A stretch of DNA of 64,000 nucleotides, from positions 806,001-870,000 of the forward strand of contig NDFF03000001.1 in NCBI GenBank assembly GCA_002150815.3. Direction: 5' to 3'. Below are positions 34,725 through 46,036 of this stretch, in pieces. Within the stretch, counting starts at the first letter, position 1. Each line of letters starts with the position of its first letter. Origin of the DNA: Grammothele lineata (lineage: Eukaryota > Basidiomycota > Agaricomycetes > Polyporales > Polyporaceae). The notes beneath the pieces are model-generated. The model saw nothing but the letters and a program-made list of their open reading frames with translations, did no database searches and was not told the origin of the DNA. The translations under genes were made by a program, and so were the position numbers.

Positions 34725-35362
34725 GCTCGTGGCTTGTAGCTCGCTCCTCAGGCCTCACCCTCCTTGGGCACTATACACGAGTGAATTTGTAGCGCAGTGT
34801 GTATCGGCATCGATCGTCTTGGCTTTGCGTGACTGGAGTACGAGGTACAGAGGAGAGAAGAGGAGAGATGCGAAGAAGGTGTGTAGCTGGCTGGCTAGTT
34901 GAGAGAATCTAGGAGGGAAGGTTGGCACACTAGATGACCTGCGCGAGGGTCGGCGGCTGTTGCGACAGCTAATGAGCCTGGCGTAGGCCCGATGTCAACT
35001 GGACGAGTTTTTCTGATTTCTGTGCGTATATTTGTTGTCCCCTACGTCTGTCCTGTACCTAGCCTGTTTTGTGTCGCGTTGTGGATCCGCTCCTCTCATC
35101 ACCCACCCTGTCCCTTCTGAATCCCCCATATAACGTCCATAAAACCCAGTACTATCTCGCGACGACCCCCCGATGCTGCTGATTAGTTGCTGTTGAATGA
35201 TATTGGACTATTGACCAGTGCTGCGTGTGCAGCCGAACAACCTCGCGTGACACGTGTGCACTCTCAAGCGAATGAGCAAGCGAAAAAAATATTAGACAGG
35301 AGCGTCCAGGAAGGGACGCAGCACTAGTATTATTGCGCGCTCTAGAGATACTCGCAAGTCTA
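34725..35362. other. Convergent intergenic region
   Basis: About 640 bp shared by the 3' ends of the RRM gene and the Rieske gene. No gene seen. Confidence 0.5.
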
Positions 35363-36537
35363 TCAACCGATGACCATCTTGCCCTCCGCCTCGTTGATCT
35401 CATACTGAGGAACTTCGAGGTTGAGCTATAAGGGTAACGCCTGTCAGATACGGTTCGAGAGAAGGCTTCACGGGAGAACTTACAGGAGCAGGACCCTTCC
35501 TGATACGTCCAGCTGGATGGCGGGATGTCAACACACCGCCCAACCGACCACAAACGCATAATGGCCCACTCACAGATATCATAGTGCGAACCGTGGCAGG
35601 GGCAGAACCAGCCTCCGTAGTCGCCCGCCTCGCCGATGGGCACACAGCCGAGGTGGGTGCAGACGCCGAGCATGACGAGCCACTCGGGCTGCTTCGTGCG
35701 CGCCTCGTCGCTCTCGGGGTCGCGGAGGGACTTCCAGTCGGTGCTGCGCGCCTCCTCGATCTCGTCCGAGGTGCGGTGGCGGATGAAGACGGGCTTGCCG
35801 CGCCACTTGATGACGACGTTCTTGCCCTCGGGGATCGCGCCGAGCTCGAGCTCGACCTTGGCCATGGCGAGGACGTCGGCGGAGGCGGACATCGTCGCGA
35901 GGAACTCGGTCACGGTCGACTTGGCCACGGACGCGGAGAGGAGGCCGAACGAGCCGATCATGAGGTAGGCGAGCGAGCGGTTCGTGTCGGTGTCCTTGGC
36001 CTCGTACTTGGAGAAGTCGGGCACCTGCGGCGCGTCGCGGACGACGGCGGACGTGTGCAGCAGGCTCTTCTGGTGCACGCCAGTGACGGGGGCTGGCGGG
36101 GAGGGAGGTGCGGGTGAGTGACTGACATTCGCGGGCCGAGATTGGCCGAAGGGGAGGGTGGAAGAGCAGAGATGGTTCAAGCATGGAGAACGCCGTGGGC
36201 GCAGGTCAACCTCATCTACGCATCTCCAACGCCTGGAACCGTCCACAATCCACTCCTTCCCCACCCAAACCGCAAGACTCGATAAACATGCAAACTCACC
36301 GCTAACGTACGACTTGGACACAAGGCCCGCCGCCGTCCTCGACACGCCGCCGGTCCAGCGGGAAGGAGCGTCCGAGCGGGGCCCGACGTGGCCGTGCGCA
36401 TGCTCGCCATGCCCGTGTCCAGCGGGCTGGCGGGCGGCGAGGGAGACGAGGGGCGCGACGGGCACGCCCGACGCGAGCGTGCGGACCGTGACGGGGATCG
36501 TGGCGGCCTTTTTCGAGAGCTGGTGCACGGCGGCCAT
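35363..36537 (-). CDS. RIP1: Rieske iron-sulphur subunit of cytochrome bc1 complex
   Basis: Catalytic [2Fe-2S] subunit of respiratory complex III in the inner mitochondrial membrane. Four exons (36537-36300, 36092-35574, 35512-35484 of 29 nt, 35425-35363) give 282 aa. Cluster ligands are in CTHLGCVP and CPCHGSHYD, with the PEWLVMLG strand before them and GRIRKGPAP and NLEVPQYEI after them, all canonical. The single membrane helix with hinge is SLAYLMIGSFGLLSASVAKS. The N-terminus is a basic, Ser/Ala-rich mitochondrial presequence, longer than usual. It contains a histidine/glycine-rich patch (GHGHGEHAHGHVG) around residue 40. Intron 1 (207 nt) stays open in frame when unspliced; splicing is preferred on family grounds. 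Confidence 0.97.
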
Positions 36538-36723
36538 GGCGCTGGCGGCGGTGAGCGGAGCGGGGAAAGGCAGGGGTAGAGAGAGAGGAGCTGGGGGAGA
36601 GGACACTGGCGAGCTCGCTGTCGGTCGTGACGAGCGCGAACGACCAGGCGGAGTTTTGAAATTGACGCCAAGGCCTCCCGTCCCGTTCTTTCCCGCCGGC
36701 GCTTCAGCAAACGCCTGTCGTTT

Positions 36724-36751
36724 GATTGGCCCGAGCTGGTTTCGGCCAATC
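36724..36751. promoter_or_regulatory. Inverted pair of CCAAT boxes upstream of RIP1
   Basis: GATTGGCC (36724-36731) and its exact reverse complement GGCCAATC (36744-36751) face each other 187 bp upstream of the RIP1 start codon. CCAAT boxes bind the HAP/NF-Y complex, which controls respiratory genes in other fungi. Function here is inferred. Confidence 0.6.
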
Positions 36752-36960
36752 CGCCCTACGTCCGAGGCCTGCAAGAGTGCTCGGGTTCGAGACCGCATAT
36801 TGCCAGAAATATTGAAGTCGGGTATAGCATTGATTTTCACCTCCGATGTAGTCTATGAAAGCCGGTACAAGTACATAATATTCCGCTAAATACTCAATAT
36901 CTGCTCATGAGGTCATCATAACGAATTCTATGGGGTCTACTGGTCTATGACGTCGCCCTA

Positions 36961-38621
36961 TCACCGAGAAGCGACCTGCTTGGCCAAGTGCTCCGAGAGG
37001 CAGGACAGCACCCGCTGCTTCGGGTACTTCGGCGCAACAGGCAACCCTCTGTGCTTCACGAGGCGGCGGACGTCATTGGGATCTGCGTCGCGGGGTGACG
37101 GGAAGATTGAGTCCGCGAGCTTGAACGAACAGAGAAGCTGGCCACTTACAGTCCGAGATGATCCCGTCCGCTTTCCAGTCTAGGAGTTGCTCCACGATGT
37201 TCATCCTGTTGACCTGTAAAACAAACACGTCAGCAGCCGGCGATACCTAGACAGCACTCCGCGAACTTACCGTCCAGGGCTTAACCTTCATTCCCAGTCG
37301 GTGCGCGGCGTCGATCATCGTTCTCGTCGTAAATGTCACGTAACCGTCCATGTCTGGGTCAGGTACGGGAGTCTGGAAGGATGATGCTGAAGGCGACAGG
37401 ATGTCCGCCCGGATGCTGTGTGCAGCTTGTGCGACCTGGTGCGAAACGGTAGGCCCGGGGAAGGAGTCAAGACGCAGGCCGGCGAGCCAGGGTGTCGTGC
37501 TGTTGTCGGGAACCGTGGCCGTTTCGCTATGACGAAAAGGTCAACGCCGGAACTTCATAATTCACATGATTAGTTAGCTCACTCATCAATGAGCGCGGAG
37601 GTAGTAATCGTAGGGTCGAGCTCCTTCATAGCGACTATCGTCCTCCAATCGAAACTCTGGTACTAAAATACCACAGGTTAGAACAGTGCCGAACATCTGA
37701 TACCCAGTTTATACGTACGGTGATCGCCTTCTTATACGGACTCCTCTCGAAAACTGCATGCTGCTTCTGGACGAAGTCGTCGACGCTCAGAGTCAAATTC
37801 GGGAACCTTGCGTCAATCTTGGACTCGATATTCCAGAGTATCTGGTGGGTTGGGTCCGCGCACTCCACGAAGTCAAACACCTCCTGAAGCGTAGAGATGC
37901 GGGTGCCAGGGTACGTCAGTTGCATAGCTATGAGCTGTCAGCAACTAAACAGGGCGATTTTGAATGAGCGAACATACGGTATCCATACTGCCGCTTCGAG
38001 CCACAGTCGATCGTGCGTAGTTGCGCAAGAGTAAGGTTGGCGATGTACTTCCCGACGTAAGGATAGTCCGGGTCTCCCAGGTACTGCGGGAGACAAACTA
38101 AGTTCTCCATCATTCCATCTTTCGACTGAGTTCGACACGCACCACGGGACCTGTATCCCGGCATTTGGAAGGAGCAATATCCTCGTCGTGCCACACGACG
38201 ACGTGCCCGTCCTAGGTGACGGTTCGCGACAACGCTCCAGCGCGTAGCAAGGGACTATTCACCTTCGTAATCCCGTTGTCGAGCTCGAGAGTAGAGGCAC
38301 CGTAGATGAGTCCCCTTTGTATCCCCTCTTCAACAATGCTGTTCGCTCGAACATTCTAAGAGCCGATAGCACTCACCACGCGAAGCTTGGGAGGGTGTTC
38401 TCCACGGTGTTGCCACGCCCGCCTCGGTGCGCCTGTTAAAGGTGATATATACGTAAAGACATCTACGCAAGGTTATCTGGGCTTACTTGGACGTCATAAA
38501 AGCGATGGTGGCTCTGCACCGGGGCGGCGGCAGCGCTGAGGGGTTGCTGCCGGGGTTGTGCGGCGAAGACGAGTAACGCCTCGCTGGCGAGGTTAGCTAT
38601 GAAGGTCCAAGGTGCGAACAT
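36961..38621 (-). CDS. Glycerophosphodiester phosphodiesterase family protein
   Basis: Hydrolyses glycerophosphodiesters to glycerol-3-phosphate and an alcohol. About ten exons give about 390 aa; exon 1 is 38621-38487. The catalytic signature is present: AHRGGRGNTVENTLPSF (His and Glu-Asn), then LELDNGITKDGHVVVWHDE (metal-binding Glu-x-Asp and second His). Later come ILWNIESKIDARFP and, near the end, LGMKVKPWTVNRMNIVEQLL and DWKADGIISDYPNDV, the typical final barrel strands. It ends KQVASR. The junction after NTLPSFA was set at donor 38376 and the third nearby AG, the only pairing that keeps the frame. A weakly hydrophobic N-terminus may be a secretion signal. Substrate not determinable. Confidence 0.88.
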
Positions 38622-40158
38622 GGCCGGAGTCCAGCTTGGGTCGGAGAGCGACTGCGAGAAGGAAGCGTGCGCGGAGGCCTAGGAAGGGGACGGGAGGGCT
38701 CCGGACGGCCGCGAGCCCCTCGGATGAAGAGCATAAACCATCCAGGAGCTCGCACCGGAGTGGCTGGCTGGCAGCGGCCGAACAAGGGGCTGAGGCGCTC
38801 CGTCCCAAACATCACACGTTTCACGATCTGCGCGGGGAGCGGTATGCGGTGGCCAACGAACGTTCATGGGCGATCCGATATATATGGTAGTCGGTGCTCC
38901 ATTTCGGGAAGGAGGCTGGAACGCGGCGAGCGCCGCCGCTCTCAATTGGCCTCTCCGAGAATTGCTCCGGTCTGTGCGCGACTCTGCGACGAACGTGAGC
39001 TCGAGGAATCTGTCGGAATGTGGCTGGCGCTCGGGCGAGCTTGTCCTCAAACTGCGGAATCGAAAGCCCGAATCACCGACTACCTGTGAAGCGATAAGTA
39101 GCATCGCGACATTCTCAGCGAAAGAATACGCGACCGACTAACCAAAGCGATGAGGGTGATCCGACGCCTATATGGCCAACCGAATGTCAGATGTACTTAG
39201 GCTCGTTGCTTCTTTTCACTGGCGCCGGTTGCCGTAAACTTCAGGTTCAGTGTTGAGTCAACGCACTCTGCAATTACTGTGAGGCATACTTCGGGAGGGA
39301 CATGAGTAAGTGGGATCGACGAGTGAGAATCCTGAAACAATGACTTGAACCATTGGCTACCTGATATTTCTACCGGCATCCAATGAACACGAGTAGAAGA
39401 ACATTGACACAACGGGGTGCTTGGGGTGGGCGTTGAAATGGGGGTATAAGAGGTACACAACGATCAAACAAGTGGCATGAAGCAAGTATGATGCCCCCAC
39501 TCGTCTTCTCTTCCGACCCTGCTCATATCATCACTGTCTCATGAGAAAATGCCTTGGACACTGTACGTTGCCCCAAGTACGAAACTATGTCAGGCATGCT
39601 TAATAGATGTTAGCAGGGGTTAGACCAATTGACAGAAGAATGGACATACTACTCGTTCAGTAAGCAGACGCTGGGCAGACTGAGCTCTAGCAAGGCATCA
39701 GTCTTTGAATCCAGCAGAACATGCTGCGAACTTCAAACAAGACGCATGGCAGAATTGTTACGCACCCTTCTTACGGTACTAACGAGGTCAGGCGACGGGC
39801 CGACGTCCCGGATACGGGCGCTTCGGGACGAGGCCGCGGAAGTAGCCGCGGGGATTTTGAACACAAAATCCTACGGCCAGGCCGCATCCTGCTGCGACCA
39901 GCTCGCATCCAAACACAGAGAACGTCTTGCGCACGCCAGACAGCGACCTGTCTTCGCGTCTGTTTCGGTCCGACATGGTGTGCAGGTGACAGAGGAGCAC
40001 GAGGGGGAATATGGAATGAGTGGCGATGATTATAGCAATTCCATATTGACTGCAGCAACAATTCCATATTGACGACAGCGACGGGCGAGCGGGACAACAA
40101 AACCGAGAGACGTGAGAGGACAAGGCTGGACGGGGGCGCGTGAGGCGTGGAGGACTCA
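38622..40158. other. Intergenic, 1.5 kb, no supported gene
   Basis: Spans the GDPD promoter and the region beyond the COX19 stop. Several short frames on both strands lack motifs. The only structure seen is the ATTCCATATT repeat cluster at 40008-40073. Confidence 0.45.
40008..40073. repeat. ATTCCATATT repeat cluster beyond the COX19 stop
   Basis: The 15-mer CAATTCCATATTGAC occurs exactly twice (40036-40050, 40059-40073; period 23). The inverted core AATATGGAAT is at 40008-40017. The inverted copy can pair with either direct copy over 10 bp, a possible stem 86-150 nt past the COX19 stop codon. Confidence 0.7.
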
Positions 40159-40613
40159 TCAGACTTTTGGCCGCTGCTTCGCGCCGTCGCCGCCGCCATC
40201 GCCGCTCCCGACGCTGCCCAGCCCTAGGTTCTTCCACTCGTCGCGCTGCATGAGGCCGCTGCGCTCACACGTCAGTCTGTCCGATAAACGAATTGTGGGA
40301 CGGGTCGCGACGCACCGAGACATGCGGCACTCGAGGTAGTCCTTGTTCAGGTGCCGGCAGGGGGTCGAATTGCTGCCGTTCTTGCGTAGGCAGTCGAGGT
40401 AGACCTGCATGAACTGCTTGCACTCGCCTGCGATCGGCCCGTCGGCGCCCCGTGACAACCAAAGAGCAAAAATCACGCACCATCATGGTCGAGGGGGAAC
40501 GAACCACGGTCCTGCGCGAGTTAACCAAGGCCAGCGGACGGGGTAAACGAAGCGCGTACTGGGGGCGAGACGGAGAAGCCGCCGGAAAGCGAAGGTGGCC
40601 GGCCAAAAGACAT
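40159..40613 (-). CDS. COX19: Cox19, twin CX9C cytochrome c oxidase assembly factor
   Basis: Intermembrane-space copper/redox protein needed to assemble cytochrome c oxidase. Four exons give about 98 aa, starting MSFGRPPSLSGGF at 40613. Exon 2 gives DRGSFPLDHD, joining to GECKQFM, the conserved Cox19 segment. The twin CX9C helices are CKQFMQVYLDC and CRHLNKDYLEC, followed by GLMQRDEWKNLGLG. Every junction restores frame. The C-terminal tail is Gly/Asp-rich. Confidence 0.96.
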
Positions 40614-40764
40614 GATGGTTCAGTTGTGGGTAAGAACGGCGAGGAAGCGGCAGCGCGTGTCGAAGACGACGAGGAGAAACGCACGCGACTCGGCGAGGAC
40701 GGGGCTGGAGGAGAAGGGGCTCGGCACGTGCGGAGTGAGTAAGGCACCTGAGAGTGACGACAGG

Positions 40765-40817
40765 GCAATTCGGAATTGTAGGCGCTCGCAGATTGGCCGG
40801 GGCTGCAATTCGGAATT
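40765..40817. promoter_or_regulatory. Repeat and CCAAT elements upstream of COX19
   Basis: The 13-mer GCAATTCGGAATT occurs at 40765-40777 and 40805-40817, exactly 40 bp apart. Its core AATTCGGAATT is nearly self-complementary. Between the copies lies GATTGGCC (40791-40798), a CCAAT box in COX19 orientation 178 bp before its ATG. It is the same octamer as in the RIP1 promoter. Confidence 0.6.
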
Positions 40818-40912
40818 CGGCCTCACTTATACAAGTACATAGACCCAGCGTCCGCCGCGCCCAACGCACATACGCCTTCTCCGCCCCAGCGAGTCCAGAA
40901 CAACACCCGCCC

Positions 40913-42593
40913 TCATCCGCGCCGCTGCCGCCCTTTGCCTTTCGCATCGTGCCCGCCTCGGTCCTCCTCAGACTCCCCGTCGTGGCTGCTCGGCGGCGAG
41001 GCGTTGCTGCCACCCCCACTCCCGACAGACTCGGCATTTCCACCTCCACCTCCCGAACGCGAACGAGGCCCAGAACCAGACCCCGACGCGCCCCCAGACG
41101 GCGAAGGCTCGAGCTCGGGCACGACCCCGGCCAGGCGCTTGCTCTTGAGGGTCACGATCTCTTTTAGCCACCCGTTCTCGCGTCGCAAATCCTCGGCCTC
41201 CCGCTCCAGCTCCTCCACCCGCTCCGAGAGGCCCGTCACGGTCTGCTCGAGCTGCACCGTCATCTGCTTCTTCTTGACGCGGAACCGGGCTGCAATAGAC
41301 GTGACGCGTACACGCGCGCGGAGTCAACCAGGCGCCCGCGGAACGGAAGGAGAGCGACTCCAGGATTGAGGTGAGTGCTTACCTGAAGCTGCCGTGTTCC
41401 TTCGTCGCTTGTCTTCTGCTATGGCGGCCGAGTCGGTGTCATCGGATACGTCGCGTGGGGAGGTGGCTTCGGGAGAGGACATTTCTCCCGTGGTGGACGC
41501 GGGGGCCGATGCGGGATGGAAGTGGGGTGGGGGCATAGTGTCGGACGGGGCGCGCGGCAGGATGGGAGGGAGCGTGCCGAAGTGTCCCCCGGAGTAGCTG
41601 TGGTGGATGTGCTGCTGTTGTGGCGGCTGCTGCTGGCGCGACGTCGACGTCGAAGGGGGCGGGCCCATGTGTCCGCGCTGCTGATGCTGTTCATCGTGTT
41701 CGGACTGTGCGCGGGGAGGTGGCATCCCGAAGGGGTTCTGCCCTGTTTGCTGGTGCTGATGGGCATATTGAGATGGGAGGGGCGGTCGCTGCTGGGCCTG
41801 TGGGGAGAGCAGCTGGTTCTGCTGCATATACTGCAGCCAGGGCAGCGCGGCGAGGAAGAGTTGCTGGGGATCGGCGCCGGGGCCGGGGAGGGGCATCTGC
41901 CCAGGCTGCTGCATGGAGGTGGACGAGGAGGACATCTGTTGCATGGTGGGCGGATGTCGGGCGTACTGCGAGTGCGGCGGGAGGGACGGCTGGTCGGGGT
42001 GCCCAGGAGGAGCGTTGTGTTGCTGCATCGCACGCAAAGCCCTGCTGATTGTCTCCTCGTCATATCCCTCGGGCGTCTGGACCATCCCGCTCTGTACCGC
42101 CGCGGCGAACGCTGCCTCGTATTGCATATGCCCGTACCCATACTCTGTGCCCGGGGCCTGGATGGGTGCAGTCGCGCGCGATGAGCCCATCGAACGCCAC
42201 AAGCACGTCAGTGTGCGAGGGCCGTGGCGTACGCACCCTGCTAGAAGTGCTCGGCCCCGGGCCCGCCGCCGAGGGCCCGTGTCCGTGTCCGTGCCCGTGC
42301 CCGTGAGATTGCGCGTGCGTGCCGCCATACTGATGCTGCTGTGGGTGCTGGTGATACCCCTCGTATTCCTGCTGGTGTTGATGCGCCGGGTGGGGGAGGT
42401 GCGCGGAGCCGCGGTTCGCCGCCGCCCTCCGCGCGCCCCCTCCGCCGTGGCCGTCGTCACTGTAGCTGCCCCTGCCGGGCTGGTGCTGGTGCTGGTGTCG
42501 GTGGGGCATCGCGCTGGTATTGCCGTTGCGGCTGACGAGGACGTAGTGCGCGTGTGCAGGGTTCGTGATCGCCTGCACCCGGAGGGCCTGCAT
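40913..42593 (-). CDS. bZIP transcription factor
   Basis: DNA-binding regulator of the fungal bZIP class; the basic region resembles the Cys3/MetR type. Three exons (42593-42237, 42157-41383, 41289-40913) give 502 aa if the ATG at 42593 is used. The basic region is EDKRRRNTAASARFRVKKKQ, with the Asn-x2-Ala-Ala-x3-Arg signature split by an intron after NTAAS. The zipper follows (LEQTVTGLSERVEELEREAE, then LRRENGWLKEIV). The N-terminal 370 residues are Gln/His/Pro-rich and disordered, with HGHGHGHGHG and QQQPPQQQ runs, as in many activators. The tail is Gly/Ser-rich. The start is the least certain point, since GC-rich open frames continue upstream. Confidence 0.9.
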
Positions 42594-43252
42594 GACGCTT
42601 CATAACCCCCGCCCTAGCGGCGTGCAGGCCCCCCTTTGAAGAACTGATCCAGCGCGTGTTGCCCTGCAACGCGTGAGAGCGCGTAGAAGGCGACCTGCCT
42701 CAGTGCACGCCAGCGGGCCCGCGGACGCCAAAGGGTCCGTGGCGAATGGGATCGCCGTCCGCTCGCCGCGCAGCGCCGCGAGGGCGAGCGCATTTGCAAT
42801 ATGCCTAGACGTCGCGGCCCAAGCCACAGGTTGCCCCCGCGCGATTCGCATTCTCGCGGCCGTGATAGGCGGGGCGCGTCCCAGTGCGCCATATCCGCCC
42901 TCGATGGCGACACTCGAAGGGCCAGTCGCGACACGACGCCGTCACGTGCGCCGGCGCCTGCACGCCACTGTGGCAGGACGCGTCCGCGTCGCGTCTCGTA
43001 ACGACAGCCCCTTATCGGCCTCGTATTTGCGCTATTTGACATTTCTCGAGGTCTCGGCGTGGACGCAAGCGTTGTTATTTGTAATTGTACACTGTCCTCG
43101 TACGGGGCGGAGGTTCCTACTGTATGCTACGCCACATCGCGATGAAATACACTTGTTTCTATACATCCCATCTCCCATTGTGCGAACGGCATGTGACAAC
43201 GGATTCCGACAACAGCTCCGAGGTCGACGGCGATACAGCAATGTTCAAATTC
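42594..43252. other. Intergenic between bZIP and NPL4
   Basis: About 660 bp: bZIP promoter and NPL4 3' region. No gene or clear element seen. Confidence 0.45.
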
Positions 43253-45582
43253 TCAATGATCCAAAGGTAGTGAGCATATTTCGCAGTCTGTCCCGCCATG
43301 TGTGTTCTCGAAGGTGCAATGCGGGCAGATGCGAATGCGCGGCCCTCCACTGGACGCACCACCGTTGTCTCGTGCGATCTGGTCATATACATCTGGAGGT
43401 ATGTCGTCCATATCCATCGGCACATGGCCCGAATCGGAGGGCAGCTGAGCATTCGATGGCCGTTTCGCTGTAAGGAACACGCGCGTTAACGCCGGGGCGG
43501 CAAGCTAGAAGGGTATAAAGCTTACGGGCGGCCTCACGCGCAAAGGTCATGAGCGTCATCCAGCCCTCCGTCTTCATGAGGTCGTCGAGCACGCGCTCAT
43601 CGTCGATCTTTGGCGCCGTCGCCGTGCGTATGAGCACACGCATATCATCCTGTCCGGCGAACGCGTCATGATTAGCATGCGTCCGAACCCTGAGCACGCA
43701 TCCCGGTGGGCCAAACAAAACGCGAGACTTACGGGACTGAGAAGCCCCGTTGTGCCGAGGAAGGCGACGAGGTGCCAGTCACTGATAAACCTTGCTAATG
43801 CCTCGCGTTTCGAGCGGTCACCACCCTGCGCGCTCGGGGCTACGTCGTACGCCTGCAGCTCGGATAGCTTCGCGAGGACGTTTTCGGGGCTCTGGTTCTC
43901 CAGCCCAGGCCGGTTCTCGATCTTGTACTCGACAGAGCGGAACAGAGGGGATGGTGTTTGCGGGAAACCATGGGACACCTGCGTGGTCACATGTTAGGTG
44001 CGAGGTTATGGGAAGGGAGGTAAATTGCTGCGTACGTTTACTAGGAGGTACTCGACAGGGAAGCAGGGTTTTGCATTCTTCTGTACGTCCAGCCCGTAAT
44101 CATTCTTGTACCTGAAGAACACGTCTGGGACGTAACGCGCTGTGTCTGCGCCCCGGTCCTCCTCTTTCACGCGCACAATCCCCGGGTCGACGCTGGCCTC
44201 GATCATGTCAGCGTCGACCATAGCGCATGCCTGTTCAGAGACTTGATAGGCTGCAATATCGATCCCGCCTTCCTCCGTGCCAGTCAAGACTGCCGTAACC
44301 ATCCTTGACCCAAACTTGCCCGTGAAGGAACCTTTGCTGGGCGTCGGGTTTTGATTTTGGACCGTCGCGGCGAAGATCACCTCGAGGGAGGAGAGGTAGA
44401 ACGATTGGGGGTGACGCTTGTACATCACCTTCGTCCTATCCTCCTCTGTGGGCTGGAGATCCGTGAAGATGTAACCGACAATCTGGAGAGGGGCGGAGGA
44501 TTGCGAGGCTAGTTGACGGATACGCGGTTCGTCCTCCCATGGCAGACCAAGCTCCAAACCGTCGATTTCGCCCTGTTGTGGAGGTTCATGTATGGCCTCC
44601 ACCACTGCCTTGACACCCATGGGAACGTCAGGGTATGGCTCATAATGCCCGATGAGCCAGCCGAATCGTTGGGTGCCCGTCGCCCGCCATGCTTGGAGGA
44701 ATCGGTCGACGATGAGTTCTGACGCTATTTCGAGGTGATCGACCATTCGGAATGGCTGGCTCTGTAGCGTGATTGCGGACGGCTGGCACGCAGTACAGAT
44801 ACCTGCTGGCCATGGAGGATGGCCTCCCGTGGGGCATGGGTCCTTGACCTTGTAGGACGGTGGATTCAGTGGAGGGAGGACGGAGGTTACAGACGCTGAA
44901 GATGAAGCTTTAGGTGTCATCTTGCGCAGGTACGCGTTGTAGGACAGGTGCTTGATACTCTGCTTGGCATGGTACTCCGCGTCGTAGGGCTCCAAGGGCA
45001 TGCAGTAATCGCACATAGCGTTCGCGCCGTGCTTGCAAAAGCGCGAGTCGCGTCCCCGAGGAATTTTTCCATCCTGAGTACGCCAATACCGGTCCACTGC
45101 GTCTTCTTCCGCCAGCTCCCAGGGACGCGTAGATCCTTGGGCTGCGGGGGCTGCGGCAGCCTTCTCCTCGGTCGGGGGCACGGGTTCCACTCGGGTCTGG
45201 TAGCCGACGAAGAACAAGTCTCCATGCCTTTCAGAGATGAGCATGCACACGCGAAGGAAACAAGGGAGGTACGACGCACTTGAAACCTAGGGACTGCAAA
45301 CTCCTGCCACCCAAAGTCGTCACGGGCACCTCATTGCCGCGTGGTTGGTTCGAGATCGTTACGGTGTGTGGATCCGCATCCGGCGCTGTTTCTAGGATCT
45401 GGAGAATATAAGTGGCAGGGGCGGGTGTGCATACGCGAATTGATTGACCTTTGCGATGAGTTCCGAGATGTCAGCGGTGGGCTGGAACTCGAAACGAAAG
45501 TTGCCGTCTCGTGATCGTATCCGGATAAGCTGCAATGCAGGGTCAGACATAGGCAAATATGATCACAAGAGACACCAACCAT
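43253..45582 (-). CDS. NPL4: Npl4, Cdc48/p97 ubiquitin-substrate adaptor
   Basis: With Ufd1 it brings ubiquitylated clients to Cdc48 for ER-associated degradation and chromatin extraction. Seven coding exons give about 659 aa. Exon 1 contributes only the start codon (45582-45580), spliced to LIRIRSRDGNFRFEFQP at 45530, the N-terminal ubiquitin-like domain. The zinc-binding and MPN-like core follows: RDSRFCKHGANAMCDYCMPL, RFGWLIGHYEPYPDVPMG, VGYIFTDLQPTEEDRTKVMY and DADMIEASVDPGIVRVKEE. The C-terminus carries an NZF finger with ICPHCTFENTHGGTDCEIC. Spacing and order match the family. It diverges from the exonuclease gene over 454 bp. Confidence 0.95.
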
Positions 45583-46036
45583 GTTGAGGACGAGTGGACG
45601 ATAGAGGGAGAGCAGGAAGAGCAGAAGAGTGCAAGGAACCCGTGTATACGAGAAGCGCTAAAGCGATCAAGATGACCTCAGTCCCAGATGACGCGTCGCG
45701 CGTGGCTGACGTAAGCTGATCTAGTGCACGTGACATGCATGCCTATGTTCGAGAAGCGCCCATTAACCGAAGCCCCTGGACGAGGCCTGTTCCGCCGACT
45801 GCACCAGTGCACACCCTTTTTGCAGATTCCTCCTCTCTCTCGACTTGCTGCTGTGCTCCCGCTCCTCCTTCCTCCGACCGCTCGTACTCAGGCTTTCCTG
45901 CATCCGTATATCTCTCGAATATTCTGGCTAAGCCCCTTACCGCAGCCATCACCGGCGGCTCCTCCAATCTGGTCTCCCTGTATGCCTGTTGCATGATTTC
46001 CCTATAAGAGCTATCCCCTTTCCCCTCGCACACACT
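45583..46036. promoter_or_regulatory. Divergent promoter between NPL4 and the 3'-5' exonuclease gene
   Basis: 454 bp. Contains ACGCGT (45691-45696) and CACGTG (45727-45732). The right part is pyrimidine-rich on the plus strand, like a leader. Element function is not shown. Confidence 0.4.

Noticed and set aside
36784..36794. GGTTCGAGACC, resembling a tRNA B box
   Set aside because: No matching T-stem, A box or acceptor stem around it; it lies in the RIP1 upstream region.
35152..36840. Single 562-codon minus-strand frame across the Rieske gene
   Set aside because: It reads through introns that happen to lack stops and gives insertions that break the Rieske family alignment; the four-exon model gives a clean protein.
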